DNA of 63,046 nt from Rhodospirillales bacterium (GCA_021775095.1 JAJFII010000025.1:1-63046); one strand, 5' to 3'. Numbered from the stretch's first letter, positions 18,340 to 28,206 are shown. Numbers and translations are program-made. The notes: generated by a model not told the origin, from the sequence alone.

Positions 18340-19677
18340 ATGGACTTAGCTGATTTGGGTGCCGCACAGCTGGCGCGACGGATTGCCGCCGGTGAGATCT
18401 CCTCATTGGAAGTGACCGAGGCCTGTCTCCGACGCATTGACTCGCGTGAACCCGAAATTAAGGCTTGGGTTCATCTCGACCCGGAGTTTGCCCGCGCGCA
18501 AGCAACAAAATGTGACCAATTACGGGCCAGTGGTGCCGCGGTTGGCCCCCTGCATGGGGTTCCGGTTGGTGTGAAGGACATCTTCGACACCCAGGACTTT
18601 CCAACGGAAAATGGTACAATCCTTGATCGCGGACGCAGCCCGGTAAACGACTGTACGGCGGTTCGTCGTCTCAAAGCCGCCGGGTGCGTGATCATGGGCA
18701 AAACCGTAACGACTGAATTGGCCGTCTATGCGCCAGGGAAAACTACCAATCCGAAGGATATAAACAGAACCCCCGGTGGATCCTCGTCGGGTTCCGCCGC
18801 CGCTGTTGCCTGTGGAATGGTTCCCATAGCGATTGGCTCACAGACCAATGGCTCGGTAATTCGCCCGGCTTCTTTTTGCGGGGTTATTGGTTTTAAACCA
18901 TCGCACGGGCAAATATCGCGTAGTGGTGCCTTAAGCCTTTCCCGTAATCTGGATCATGTGGGTGTTTTTGCGCGGTCCGTGGAAGACGCGGCTCTGGTGA
19001 CTGACAGTTTGACAGGATTTGATCCTGACGATACGGACACCCGCTTGACCGCAGCCACAAAACTGCATGAAACAGCCCTGCAAGAGCCACCGATTGAGCC
19101 GAAATTTGGTTTCCTGAAAACCCAAATGTGGGATCGCGCGGAACCGGCAACGCAGGCGGCTTTCGAAGAACTGGTGGATTTTTTAGGCGATGCCTGTAAA
19201 ACCATTGAAATGCCCAACGCCTTTCACCCGGCAGTGGAAAATCTGCGAAAAATTATGACGGCGGATTTGGCGAAGTCCCTGAGCGCTTATGTGGACCGGG
19301 GCAAATCCCAGTTGAGTGACATTTTGCAGGGCATGATCGACGATGGCAACCGGGTCAGTGCCGTTGATTATAACAGGGCGGTTGACGCGCGGGCCGGTTT
19401 TAACCTGTGGGTCGAAGAGGTGTGTAGTGAATACGACGCGCTTATTGCGCCTGCCACAATTGGCGAGGCACCCCTGGGATTGACGGCGACCGGAGACCCG
19501 GTATTTTGCAGCACATGGTCCTATTTAGGTGTTCCAGCACTATCGCTTCCCCTCATGCAGGGTGTTGACGGGATGCCTTTGGGGGTACAACTGGTGAGCG
19601 CTCGTGGGGATGATGCGCGGTTGCTCCGTACGGCCCGATGGTTAATGGAAACCACATTCAACGGCATTGAAAATTGA
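18340..19677 (+). CDS. Amidase-signature family hydrolase
   Basis: A 445-residue enzyme with the Ser-cisSer-Lys triad: Lys 79 in GVKDIFD, cis-Ser about 148 in PGGSSSGS, and nucleophile Ser 172 in QTNGSVIRP. Such enzymes hydrolyse amide bonds of many small molecules; GatA is the other branch, but no gatB or gatC lies nearby and the protein is a little short for it. It closes the TRAP operon, so it most likely acts on the imported compound. The substrate is unknown. Confidence 0.9.
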   Translation: MDLADLGAAQLARRIAAGEISSLEVTEACLRRIDSREPEIKAWVHLDPEFARAQATKCDQLRASGAAVGPLHGVPVGVKDIFDTQDFPTENGTILDRGRSPVNDCTAVRRLKAAGCVIMGKTVTTELAVYAPGKTTNPKDINRTPGGSSSGSAAAVACGMVPIAIGSQTNGSVIRPASFCGVIGFKPSHGQISRSGALSLSRNLDHVGVFARSVEDAALVTDSLTGFDPDDTDTRLTAATKLHETALQEPPIEPKFGFLKTQMWDRAEPATQAAFEELVDFLGDACKTIEMPNAFHPAVENLRKIMTADLAKSLSAYVDRGKSQLSDILQGMIDDGNRVSAVDYNRAVDARAGFNLWVEEVCSEYDALIAPATIGEAPLGLTATGDPVFCSTWSYLGVPALSLPLMQGVDGMPLGVQLVSARGDDARLLRTARWLMETTFNGIEN

Positions 19678-19786
19678 TCCGGCCCGCCCGGTCATGGTGA
19701 CGAGACTCGTCCAATTAGCCGGGATATGCGCTAAGTTGCAGTTCAGGCGCTGATCGTTACCCGGTAGTTCGAAATAAAAGCGCGAC

Positions 19787-21580
19787 CTATTGTTCGTAGG
19801 AAACCTCTTCCTGACCCTGTCCCGGCGCGACCAGCTCTATGAGAGTTTGCGCGAGTTTGGCCAGGGCGCGCGACCGGCCCCAGGCATTGTCAATGGTTTT
19901 GCCGACCTGCAGTCCCCGATTAAAGGCGTCCCAAGCCATTTGGGTATCGCCGATGCGGGCACTTTGTGCCGCCAAATCGGCAAACATCCAAACCCGTGAT
20001 AAACGGCTTTTGATTTCGCCTGTGGCATCGTTGGCCAGGGTCTCGGTGGCCTTCGCGCCGTCTGGGTCGCCGGCGCGCCGTTGTTTTTGGCCAATCGACC
20101 AGAGGGTATAGGCGCGCAGCCGGTTATCTTCAATTTTTGCCGCCAATTGAGAAGCGCGAAAATAATAAGTGGTGTGCGATGGAAGTTTCGAGTCGGGTAA
20201 GGGGTTCTTGAGGTCACCAATGCGGCTGATGGTCAGGGCCAGGCGACTACGTGCAAAGGAGCGGGCGTAGGGCAGCTTTATTTTGTCGATCGATTGAGAT
20301 GCCAGTTCCAGGGTTTGTTCCAGGGCTTCGGTGCCTGTTGATTGTGCTTGGGCGTATGCGATATGACTGAGAACCGTCGCCCGGTAACGGGGATTAATGT
20401 CGGCAGCAGTCGTCAGGGCAAGGGCCGGGTCGCCATTGTCAGCCATGGCTTTTGCAATGGCGACCAAAACCGGTTCCCGATCCGCTGTTGTGGAAACTTT
20501 CGAAAGCAACGTGAGGGCCTCCTGCGGCCGTCCCAGTCCGGCCAGTGTGGTCGCTATATGGCGCAGACCAAAACTGCGCTGGGTCTCATCGATAAGGGTT
20601 CTTGCCTGAACCTCACTTTCCTGCAGCAATTGAGCGGTTCGAATAGGGCTTTTTGCCTGATGAAGGACCAATGCCATATTCATTTTAAAGGGAATCTGCT
20701 TGGACGGTGGATCCAGCTCTTCAATCATTGACAACAGCGCGTCAGCCGCAGCGCGGACACCCATGTGGTCTCCCTGTCGGGCGTATATTTGCGCAATTTG
20801 CGACAGGGCTTCGGCGCGTTTTTCTCCGTCGGGGATGATTTTAACGGCTTCCAGGGCTTCGTCGCGGATGCCGGTCGACGCCAGGGCCTGGGCAATATCG
20901 CGTAAGGCGACGACGATTAACCGGGGGTCGCGGATGCCGGCCGCCGTATTCATGGCCCGTTCACTAAGGCCGGCGCGTGCCTGCGCAACCAGAATCTCGC
21001 CCAATGCCCAATCGCGCAGTTCCGGTTTAAAAACCGCTTTAACGCTTTCGCGCGATTCCGCCAATAAACACCGTACCGTCGGATTGGCGAAACAGGCTTC
21101 GACATTTCGGGTCGGATCGGCCCGTTCTTTGGTGTTGTCCCTAATCAGGTCGCGGGTCGCCGAATGGGACAGCAACGCTGCCCGTGCCTTGTCTTTGCCC
21201 GACTGCCGTGCCTTATCCAGGCGTTTTAACAACCCCCGTACCTGAACCGCATTATTCAGCAGGTCCCAAAGTTGGCGGGTGATCTGGCCATCGATTTTTT
21301 GCCCCATGGTTTGCTGGTAAATCCGAACGGCGGCTTCCGTTTCTCGGTTTAAATGACCATCTATGTCGCCCAGGTAATAGCCCATTTCAGAGAGCGCTTT
21401 TTGAACCTCGAGAATCGTCGCCCCGGATCTTTGACGTGCCGACGGGATTGGTTTCAGCGCGTCGGGTTCCGAAAGGCCGTCCGGCCGCGCCGCCACGACA
21501 GAACTGGCGCTAAGCGGGGGCAGGGCACAGGTCACGATAAGACCCAGGGTCGCCGCTTTTATGAGTAATTTTGTCTTCAT
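19787..21580 (-). CDS. Exported peptidoglycan-binding protein with helical repeats
   Basis: About 597 residues from MKTKLLIKA (21580); earlier starts up to 21655 are possible. An N-terminal signal (hydrophobic to about residue 25) is followed by a PG_binding_1 domain (VQKALSEMGYYLGDIDGHLNRET region) and then a long alpha-helical part with TPR/SEL1-like repeats rich in Ala and Arg. It is probably periplasmic and tethered to the cell wall. No catalytic domain is visible. It is monocistronic, convergent with the amidase and divergent from thrB. Confidence 0.78.
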   Translation of the reverse strand: MKTKLLIKAATLGLIVTCALPPLSASSVVAARPDGLSEPDALKPIPSARQRSGATILEVQKALSEMGYYLGDIDGHLNRETEAAVRIYQQTMGQKIDGQITRQLWDLLNNAVQVRGLLKRLDKARQSGKDKARAALLSHSATRDLIRDNTKERADPTRNVEACFANPTVRCLLAESRESVKAVFKPELRDWALGEILVAQARAGLSERAMNTAAGIRDPRLIVVALRDIAQALASTGIRDEALEAVKIIPDGEKRAEALSQIAQIYARQGDHMGVRAAADALLSMIEELDPPSKQIPFKMNMALVLHQAKSPIRTAQLLQESEVQARTLIDETQRSFGLRHIATTLAGLGRPQEALTLLSKVSTTADREPVLVAIAKAMADNGDPALALTTAADINPRYRATVLSHIAYAQAQSTGTEALEQTLELASQSIDKIKLPYARSFARSRLALTISRIGDLKNPLPDSKLPSHTTYYFRASQLAAKIEDNRLRAYTLWSIGQKQRRAGDPDGAKATETLANDATGEIKSRLSRVWMFADLAAQSARIGDTQMAWDAFNRGLQVGKTIDNAWGRSRALAKLAQTLIELVAPGQGQEEVSYEQ

Positions 21581-21705
21581 GTGTCGAACCATAATTGCGC
21601 CGCTGTTGTTTACCTTGCAAGTGATTGTTGGCTTGGCCATAAAAGCCGGACCCACAACCGATCAGCATTTTGAGTGCCAGAGTGCACATCTATTAAGGCA
21701 AGACA

Positions 21706-22674
21706 ATGGCTGTCTATACGGAAGTTGATGACGATGATCTTATTGAGTTTTGCGCTCGCTACGATCTGGGCGAGGTTCTGGCCTGTAAGGGGATTGCCGA
21801 AGGGGTGGAAAATTCAAACTATTTACTCACTTTAACCACCGGCCCCTATATCCTAACGCTGTACGAAAAACGTGTTGATCCTGCAGACCTGCCATTCTTT
21901 TTAGGCCTGATGGATCATTCGGCGGCGGCCGGAGTGCCGTGTCCTCGGCCGATCCCGGCCGACACTGGTGTTGTCCTTCAGGAACTGGCAGGCCGCCCCT
22001 GTGTCCTGATTTCCTTTTTGCCGGGCATGTCACCCAAACGACCTAAAACCTTTCATTGTGGCGAAGTGGGCCGGGCATTGGCAGAGTTTCACAGGGCGAA
22101 TGCAGATTTTACGGGCAAACGATTGAATGGACTTTCGGTTTTGAACTGGCGAGATCTGCTCAACGCTTGCGGATCTGACGCGAACCAATTGCGGGCCGGT
22201 TTTTCTACAGATCTTGCGGCGGAGCTTGACCAGCTTGAATTGATGTGGCCAAACGGGTTGCCCAGCGGTGTCATTCATGCCGACCTGTTCCCCGATAACG
22301 TGTTTTTTCGGGGCCGGCACTTATCCGGCGTTATCGATTTCTATTTTGCCTGTAACGACAGTTATGCCTACGATCTGGCGATCTGTTTAAACGCCTGGTG
22401 TTTCGAATCCGACAACCGTTTTAACCTTACAAAAGCCCGGCAACTGCTATCAGAATATGGCACCGTCCGAACGATTTCCGAACCGGAAATGCTGGCCCTC
22501 CCTCTGCTCGCACGGGGTGCCGCCATGCGGTTTTTATTGACCCGGTTGTACGACTGGTTGAATACCCCGGAAGATGCCCTTGTTGTCCGCAAGGATCCAA
22601 TGGAGTATTGGCACAAGTTGCGGTTTCACAGGGCCGTTTCGAGCCCGGCGGAATATGGTTTGGGTTTTAAATGA
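21706..22674 (+). CDS. thrB: Homoserine kinase, APH-fold type
   Basis: A 322-residue kinase phosphorylating homoserine on the threonine pathway. It belongs to the aminoglycoside-phosphotransferase-like type common in alphaproteobacteria, not the GHMP type. Visible motifs are the nucleotide loop GVENSNYLL, the catalytic VIHADLFPDNV and the metal-binding VIDFYFA. rnhA follows 21 bases later, a neighbourhood frequent in alphaproteobacteria. The next pathway enzyme, threonine synthase, is encoded at 29.8-31.2 kb. Confidence 0.95.
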   Translation: MAVYTEVDDDDLIEFCARYDLGEVLACKGIAEGVENSNYLLTLTTGPYILTLYEKRVDPADLPFFLGLMDHSAAAGVPCPRPIPADTGVVLQELAGRPCVLISFLPGMSPKRPKTFHCGEVGRALAEFHRANADFTGKRLNGLSVLNWRDLLNACGSDANQLRAGFSTDLAAELDQLELMWPNGLPSGVIHADLFPDNVFFRGRHLSGVIDFYFACNDSYAYDLAICLNAWCFESDNRFNLTKARQLLSEYGTVRTISEPEMLALPLLARGAAMRFLLTRLYDWLNTPEDALVVRKDPMEYWHKLRFHRAVSSPAEYGLGFK

Positions 22675-22695
22675 ACAGATTAGGCGGTTTTTGAC

Positions 22696-23145
22696 GTGGC
22701 AGATGATCAAATCACAATTTATACGGATGGCGCATGCTCCGGCAATCCCGGTCCCGGCGGCTGGGGTGTTTTATTGAGTTGGCAAGGTCACAAAAAAGAA
22801 CTTTTTGGCGGGGATCCTGATACCACCAATAACCGAATGGAACTGATGGCGGCCATCCAGGCCCTGGAAAATCTCAATCGATCAGGTCGTATTGCGCTTT
22901 ATACCGATAGCACCTATGTGCGCGACGGCATCACAAAATGGATACATGGCTGGAAACGGAACGGCTGGCGTACGGCGGCCAAAAAACCGGTAAAAAACGA
23001 AGACTTGTGGAAGCGCCTGGAATTGGCACTGACGGGACACGATGTGGAATGGCACTGGGTCAAAGGCCACGCGGGTCATCCCGGCAACGAACGGGCGGAT
23101 CAACTGGCGCGTGACGGTGTTGCGCAGATTACCGGGCAATCCTAA
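22696..23145 (+). CDS. rnhA: Ribonuclease HI
   Basis: A 149-residue enzyme that cuts the RNA strand of RNA-DNA hybrids during replication and R-loop removal. The four acidic catalytic residues are present: Asp 11 ([11 protein letters not shown]), Glu 49 (NRMEL), Asp 71 (YTDSTYV) and Asp 135 (NERADQLA). Start is GTG at 22696. Co-transcribed with thrB. Confidence 0.97.
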   Translation: MADDQITIYTDGACSGNPGPGGWGVLLSWQGHKKELFGGDPDTTNNRMELMAAIQALENLNRSGRIALYTDSTYVRDGITKWIHGWKRNGWRTAAKKPVKNEDLWKRLELALTGHDVEWHWVKGHAGHPGNERADQLARDGVAQITGQS

Positions 23146-23161
23146 AGGCGGGTAACGCCAT

Positions 23162-23190
23162 GGGCGGGAACTCCAAGGGCGGGAAACTCC
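23162..23190. repeat. Imperfect direct repeat downstream of rnhA
   Basis: GGGCGGGAACTCC (23162-23174) is repeated with one extra A at 23177-23190. Function unknown. Confidence 0.5.
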
Positions 23191-23269
23191 ACGGGTACCC
23201 ACCTGACTTTTGATATCTACGGGAGACCCGTGCAAGATCACCCGATCGGCGACCCTTCGGGCATCCGCC

Positions 23270-23446
23270 CTACATCAGTCCCAATCCCCAGCGCATGTGG
23301 CGGAGTGTATCATCGGGATTGCCCAGACGCGGGTTAAATTCCGGGTTCGCCTTGATGCGATTTTGTGGCTCGCCCCAACGATCACGAATTACCGTTTGCC
23401 CCGGAAACCAGGATGTGCAGGGTGTCTTTCTGAATGGATTATACAT
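23270..23446 (-). CDS. Small conserved-looking protein, 58 residues
   Basis: This short frame starts at ATG 23446, with GAGG eight bases upstream, and ends at TAG 23270. The product begins MYNPFRKTPC and continues with a composition that looks genuinely coding: RDRWGEPQNR, then PEFNPRLGNPDD, then RHMRWGLGLM at the end. It is rich in Pro, Arg, Asn and Trp, has no membrane segment and one Cys. I recognise no family. It is divergent from the LysR regulator, with about 140 bases between, so that regulator may control it. Confidence 0.55.
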   Translation of the reverse strand: MYNPFRKTPCTSWFPGQTVIRDRWGEPQNRIKANPEFNPRLGNPDDTLRHMRWGLGLM

Positions 23447-23586
23447 GTTAATACCTCATGTGTTATTGAATGATTATTGAGGATGCTTTAATAATCTCAA
23501 GATATACGCGGTTTGTTGAGGTGACAAAGGATAGTTTATCATGTTATACATTAGTATATATTCATGCATAACAGGACGGCCATCCG

Positions 23587-24525
23587 ATGGTGCATTATCC
23601 TCCCATTTCACAGCTGCGGGCGCTTGATGCGGCGGCCCGGCATTTAAGTTTTACGAAAGCGGCGGAAGAATTGAACATTTCGCAAAGCGCCGTAAGCCAT
23701 CAGATCAAACATTTGGAAACCCTGTGGGACGTAAAATTATTTGTCCGACTGACCCGGCAACTGGAGTTGACCGAGGCCGGTCGAACCCTGGCTCCCATCG
23801 CCAGGACGTTCTTTCAAAATATCACGGCGGCACTGGATGAACTTAAAGACGACCCGGGCCATCAGGTATTGCGGGTGCAAATGCTGCCGTCCGTCGCCGT
23901 TAAATGGTTGGTCCCGCGCCTGCAGGGGTTTCGCAACTTACATCCAGATATTGATGTCTGGATTTCGACCCGGGAAGATGAAGAGATTGGGTTTCGTTCC
24001 GGAAGGCTCGATGCCGCCATACACCTAGGGGATGCGGACAGTGAAGATGTGACCTCATGGCGGTTAATGCAGGAGTATGAATTTCCAGTGGCGCGGCCCC
24101 GGTTTCTCGAGGAACAGGGACCGCCCAGCACGCCAGCAGATTTATGTCGGTATCCATTATTATTGAGGACCGGCGACATTGGTGCACCGCAATGGCGCGA
24201 CTGGTTTACCAGCGCCGGCGTGCCGGAGGAAATTTATGGTCCCGCCATCCGCGACGGCATGCGTTTTCCAGATTCCAATATGGCGTTGCAGGCGGCGTTT
24301 GAAGGCCAGGGAATTGCTTTGGCGCGCAGTGCGCCGGTTTGGGATGATCTGGTGTCGGGACGGCTGGTCAGACTGTTTAAAATTCGTCGCCCGTTCAGGA
24401 GTCAGATCTGTTTGGTCTGCCCGACGGCGCGGGCGGAACATCCGGCCTTTGTGGCATTTCGTGAATGGCTGCTGATGATCTCAAAAATTTCCCAGGCGGA
24501 ATTTGACGCGGCGGAACCGAACTGA
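23587..24525 (+). CDS. LysR-type transcriptional regulator, GcvA-like
   Basis: A 312-residue regulator with an N-terminal winged helix-turn-helix (LSFTKAAEELNISQSAVSHQIK, residues about 20-41) and a periplasmic-binding-like effector domain. The opening PPISQLRALDAAARH and later AAFEGQGIALARS resemble the GcvA subgroup. GcvA controls glycine cleavage in enterobacteria, but here the gcv operon carries a glycine riboswitch and lies 14 kb away, so the target is not assumed. A divergent small gene is a candidate target. Confidence 0.9.
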   Translation: MVHYPPISQLRALDAAARHLSFTKAAEELNISQSAVSHQIKHLETLWDVKLFVRLTRQLELTEAGRTLAPIARTFFQNITAALDELKDDPGHQVLRVQMLPSVAVKWLVPRLQGFRNLHPDIDVWISTREDEEIGFRSGRLDAAIHLGDADSEDVTSWRLMQEYEFPVARPRFLEEQGPPSTPADLCRYPLLLRTGDIGAPQWRDWFTSAGVPEEIYGPAIRDGMRFPDSNMALQAAFEGQGIALARSAPVWDDLVSGRLVRLFKIRRPFRSQICLVCPTARAEHPAFVAFREWLLMISKISQAEFDAAEPN

Positions 24526-24554
24526 AAAAGGCAGACCCGAAGGCCTGCCTTTTT
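24525..24554. terminator. Bidirectional intrinsic terminator
   Basis: AAAAAGGCAG (24525-24534) pairs with CTGCCTTTTT (24545-24554) around a ten-base loop. It has A-runs and T-runs on both sides, so it can end both the LysR gene (plus) and the peroxiredoxin gene (minus). Confidence 0.85.
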
Positions 24555-24578
24555 TGACGTTTTGATGGGCGTTCAGGT

Positions 24579-25061
24579 TTACGCCAGATCGCTCAACATC
24601 TGTTCGGCACTGGTTTTCTCGAAGGTACCTTCATCAACCTTAATGGACTTAACAACACCATCGTCAACGATCATGGAAAAACGCTGACAGCGCTTGCCTA
24701 AACCTTTATCCATCAAATCCAGTTCCAAACCGGTGGCCGCAGCAAAGGTACCGCTGCCATCGGCAAGCATGGTGACTTTGTCACCGACTTTCTGGTCTTT
24801 GCCCCAAGCGCCCATGACAAAGGCGTCATTAACGGAAATGCAGGCAATGGTATCAACGCCTTTGGCTTTGATGGCCGCCGCATGCTCAACAAAACCAGGC
24901 AGGTGTTTGGCCGAACAGGTTGGTGTAAAGGCACCGGGAACGCCAAAAATAACGACTTTTTTGCCGCTAAAAATCTCGTCGGTTGAAACGCCGTTCGGGC
25001 CGTTGTCGGTCATGGTCGCAAGGTCGACCGATGGAATTTTATCACCTGCACTAATTGTCAT
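24579..25061 (-). CDS. Peroxiredoxin, Prx5 (AhpE/hybrid Prx-like) family
   Basis: A 160-residue thiol peroxidase. The peroxidatic Cys 49 lies in PGAFTPTCS, and further cysteines occur at 74 and 124. It reduces hydrogen peroxide and organic hydroperoxides, probably with glutathione or glutaredoxin as electron donor, as in other bacterial Prx5-type enzymes; the donor is not visible here. It precedes a DsbD-like gene in position but follows it in transcription, with 86 bases between. Confidence 0.94.
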   Translation of the reverse strand: MTISAGDKIPSVDLATMTDNGPNGVSTDEIFSGKKVVIFGVPGAFTPTCSAKHLPGFVEHAAAIKAKGVDTIACISVNDAFVMGAWGKDQKVGDKVTMLADGSGTFAAATGLELDLMDKGLGKRCQRFSMIVDDGVVKSIKVDEGTFEKTSAEQMLSDLA

Positions 25062-25147
25062 CGTTGTTCCCCCTAAGGAAGTGGTTTAATGGATCGTCAA
25101 GACAACAAATAGTCTATTATTGCTGAACTTCCAGTGCGAAAAGCGAT

Positions 25148-27331
25148 TTATTTTTCGGCTTTTGCCAATGCCCTATCACCGGCGGCGGCGGCCAGGGCGG
25201 AGATCACCGTCGATTGGCTCAAAAGCTCCGGTAGCGGTCGGCCGGACGGAGACTGGGGGCCATAAATGACGTCAAAGGGAATGCCATATCGACGAAAGCT
25301 GGCTAAAAAGGCGGCAATCTCCGGGTTCGGGAGCGTCCAGTCGGCTTTCATGGCGATAAAACCACGCTTCGCCAGAATTTCGGCAACCGGGCCGTCGTTA
25401 AAAACCAGGGCTTTATTGACTTTGCAGGTGATGCACCAGTCAGCAGTTACATCAACCAGCACTGTCGTGCCATTGGCCACTAAAGTAGGAATAGCTTGCA
25501 AATCGAAGGGTTGCCATTGGATGGCATCGTCTTGGTTTTGCATCAGGAGGGGTTGGATGGCATCGGGAGCCAATTTAACGGGGGCATAAACGGCCAGGGC
25601 TGCCAGGGCGATCACGGTTAACCAATTGGCCCGACCGATTTCGGTTTTCGATTTGTTGGCAAAATACAGCAGTCCGGTAATCGCAATCATCACTGCTGTT
25701 ACGATGCCGGCCCCCTGGGCACCGACCGAAGGCACCAGCACTGAAATCAACCAGGCGGCGGTTGCTGCCAGGGCAAATCCCAATACAAACCGCAAGCGGG
25801 CCATCCAGATACCCGGACGGGGTAAACGAGTGATCATCGACGGTGCCAGAGCAAAAACCAAAAACGGCAAGGCCAAACCGGTCCCGAGGGCGAAAAAGAT
25901 TGCAAAAATTTCGAAGGTGCCACGGGCCATGGCAAATCCAATGGCAGTACCGAGAAACGGTGCTGAACAGGGGGTTGCCAGCAGGGTGGCCAGGGCACCT
26001 TGCATGAAATGACTGGTCAATGGGTTTTCGCCTTGGCCGGGCGCACCTAAGCTTGACAGGAATCCGGGTAACCGGACCTCAAAGAACCCCCACAGATTGC
26101 AGGCAAAAAGTACCACCAGAAAAATCATGCCGATGAGGAACCAGGGATACTGGAATTGGATACCCCAACCAATGGCCATACCGCCCGCTTTTAATGCCGC
26201 CAGAGTTCCCGCCAGCACCATAAACGAAGCCAGAATACCGGCGGCGGAAGCCAGAAAACTGAGGCGGACGAAGCGGTTTTCGCCACCACCATGACCAACC
26301 ACACCAAGGACCTTGATGGACAGTACGGGCAGGACGCAAGGCATCAGATTGAGAATTAACCCGCCAAGGACCGCCACCGCCAGGATGTAAAAAAGCGAGA
26401 TTTCAGACTCGTCCGCGCCAGAACGTGCCGCTATCTGTTGGTTGGGATCTAACAACGGACTGCCGATAATGAGTTTTTGCTCGGCGCTGCGTTTGCCGTC
26501 AAGCAAAGTTACCGTAAATGCCCGTCCACGCACGGTTTTGCCGGTGTCGTCCTCGAGATAATCGAGACCATCGGCTTTTACCTCAAGTACCGCTGAACGG
26601 CGATCTTCGGAATAGGAAAATTTGGGTTTGGTGAAGGCCAGTTCCCGTGGGCCTTCGAAATAGGCATCGGGTGAAATAAATGGGTCCTTACTGGTGACGG
26701 CAACTCGAATGATCGCCGCATCCTTGGATTCCGTCACATCGCTCGACAGCAGGTTAAATCCATGGATTTTGCCATCGCCCGGTACCAGGGATTGATACTG
26801 ACTGATTAAATGCGCATGTGGGCTGGGTTTTTGCGGGCCAGCGGGCAGGGTTAAGGCCAGTTCAGCGTCGTAGGGAACACAGATATCGTTGCAGGTTAAA
26901 TAACGCAGATGGGTTTCGATTTTTACGGCGTTGTTTTGACTTTGCGGTTTTATCAGGACTGGGAAAACCACCTCGTCCTTATAGCCAAGGGTTTCCAGAC
27001 CGAGGACGGAAAACCGTTTGGGCAGGGGCCATTGCACGGCTGCATTTGCAACATTTTTTGAGCCGGTCCAATCGAGTTGGGGCGGAAAACCGGCATCGCC
27101 GGGGGACCGCCAATACACTTTCCATTGGGGTTTCAGACGGAACTGAACACCCAATTGAATGGTTTCGGCGCCGCCAACGGTGATCGATGAGGAAACAAGG
27201 CGAACTTCCGTGTGGTCGGTTTTTACCCAATCTGACGCCCCCGTTGGTGCGCCGGCGCTGGGCAGGGAAAACACCAGGAGCGCGAGAATCAACAGATTTA
27301 AACCAAAAATTTTTAATTTGAGACGTGTCAT
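25148..27331 (-). CDS. DsbD-like thiol:disulfide reductase
   Basis: About 727 residues starting MTRLKLKIFG at 27331, with a signal peptide; an upstream ATG at 27391 is less likely. Order: periplasmic N-terminal domain (about 25-290, with a CNDIC pair), an eight-helix DsbD membrane core with LMPCVLP and ATPCSAPF cysteines, and a C-terminal thioredoxin domain with DWCITCK. Electrons from cytoplasmic thioredoxin are passed to periplasmic proteins such as cytochrome c or SCO maturation factors. The N-terminal domain is of the ScsB/DsbC-like class rather than E. coli DsbD-alpha. Confidence 0.9.
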   Translation of the reverse strand: MTRLKLKIFGLNLLILALLVFSLPSAGAPTGASDWVKTDHTEVRLVSSSITVGGAETIQLGVQFRLKPQWKVYWRSPGDAGFPPQLDWTGSKNVANAAVQWPLPKRFSVLGLETLGYKDEVVFPVLIKPQSQNNAVKIETHLRYLTCNDICVPYDAELALTLPAGPQKPSPHAHLISQYQSLVPGDGKIHGFNLLSSDVTESKDAAIIRVAVTSKDPFISPDAYFEGPRELAFTKPKFSYSEDRRSAVLEVKADGLDYLEDDTGKTVRGRAFTVTLLDGKRSAEQKLIIGSPLLDPNQQIAARSGADESEISLFYILAVAVLGGLILNLMPCVLPVLSIKVLGVVGHGGGENRFVRLSFLASAAGILASFMVLAGTLAALKAGGMAIGWGIQFQYPWFLIGMIFLVVLFACNLWGFFEVRLPGFLSSLGAPGQGENPLTSHFMQGALATLLATPCSAPFLGTAIGFAMARGTFEIFAIFFALGTGLALPFLVFALAPSMITRLPRPGIWMARLRFVLGFALAATAAWLISVLVPSVGAQGAGIVTAVMIAITGLLYFANKSKTEIGRANWLTVIALAALAVYAPVKLAPDAIQPLLMQNQDDAIQWQPFDLQAIPTLVANGTTVLVDVTADWCITCKVNKALVFNDGPVAEILAKRGFIAMKADWTLPNPEIAAFLASFRRYGIPFDVIYGPQSPSGRPLPELLSQSTVISALAAAAGDRALAKAEK

Positions 27332-27469
27332 ATTGCCATTATTCTTTTTTCCGAGCACCCCACATATACCCCTTGAAGACGGTGATTTCACGCGCCAAGG
27401 TGCAGATCACGCAGGATTGACATGGTGTGAGTTATTGCACCTGACGCCGTTGCGCCATATATTATAGGT

Positions 27470-28045
27470 ATGACTGAGCATTCATACGAGCCAGAATATT
27501 TATCTGGGCAGTTGCTGATTGCCATGCCCAGTATGTCGGATCCGCGATTTGCGAAAACCGTCATTTACCTGTGCGCCCACAATTCGGAAGGGGCGATGGG
27601 ACTGGTCATAAATAAACAAATTGAAGAACTGACATTTCCGGCGTTACTCGAACAACTGAAAATTGGAAAAACCGCGCCAAAGGATGCCATCAACGTTTTA
27701 TTTGGCGGCCCGGTTGAGCAGGCGCGCGGATTTGTTTTGCATTCGGCCGAATATCTCCAGGAAGCAACCATGCGGGTCAATGATCGGGTTGGATTGACGG
27801 CGACCATTGATATTTTGCGGGATATTGCAGAAGGCCAGGGGCCCAAGGACAAACTATTGGCTTTGGGATACGCCGGATGGGGCCCCGGTCAACTCGATGA
27901 TGAAATCCGCAGCAACGGGTGGTTACATGTGGAAGCCGACGACGAACTGGTGTTTGGCGGCGAATTGGCGGAAAAATGGGAACTGGCCATACAGAAAATA
28001 GGCATTGACCCACGCATGCTTTCCGAAGAAGCCGGGCACGCTTAA
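27470..28045 (+). CDS. YqgE/AlgH family protein (UPF0301)
   Basis: A 191-residue protein with the family phrases LSGQLLIAMP, GAMGLVINK, FGGPV and LGYAGWGPGQL. The family is widespread in proteobacteria; AlgH affects alginate regulation in Pseudomonas, but the biochemical role is unknown. Divergent from the DsbD-like gene with a short promoter region. Confidence 0.92.
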   Translation: MTEHSYEPEYLSGQLLIAMPSMSDPRFAKTVIYLCAHNSEGAMGLVINKQIEELTFPALLEQLKIGKTAPKDAINVLFGGPVEQARGFVLHSAEYLQEATMRVNDRVGLTATIDILRDIAEGQGPKDKLLALGYAGWGPGQLDDEIRSNGWLHVEADDELVFGGELAEKWELAIQKIGIDPRMLSEEAGHA

Positions 28046-28206
28046 GTCCTGGATGTTGGGGCATCCCAGTGATCGATCCGCCGCCGGGCCAGGCGACCAG
28101 CCGCTCAGGCCCGGATACAGTGTCCTGTTCTTGTGCTTGTCTTCTTCAATTCGTAACCTTACGGACAGATAAAATCGTCTGAAATTAATGCGTCCTGACC
28201 CAAGGT

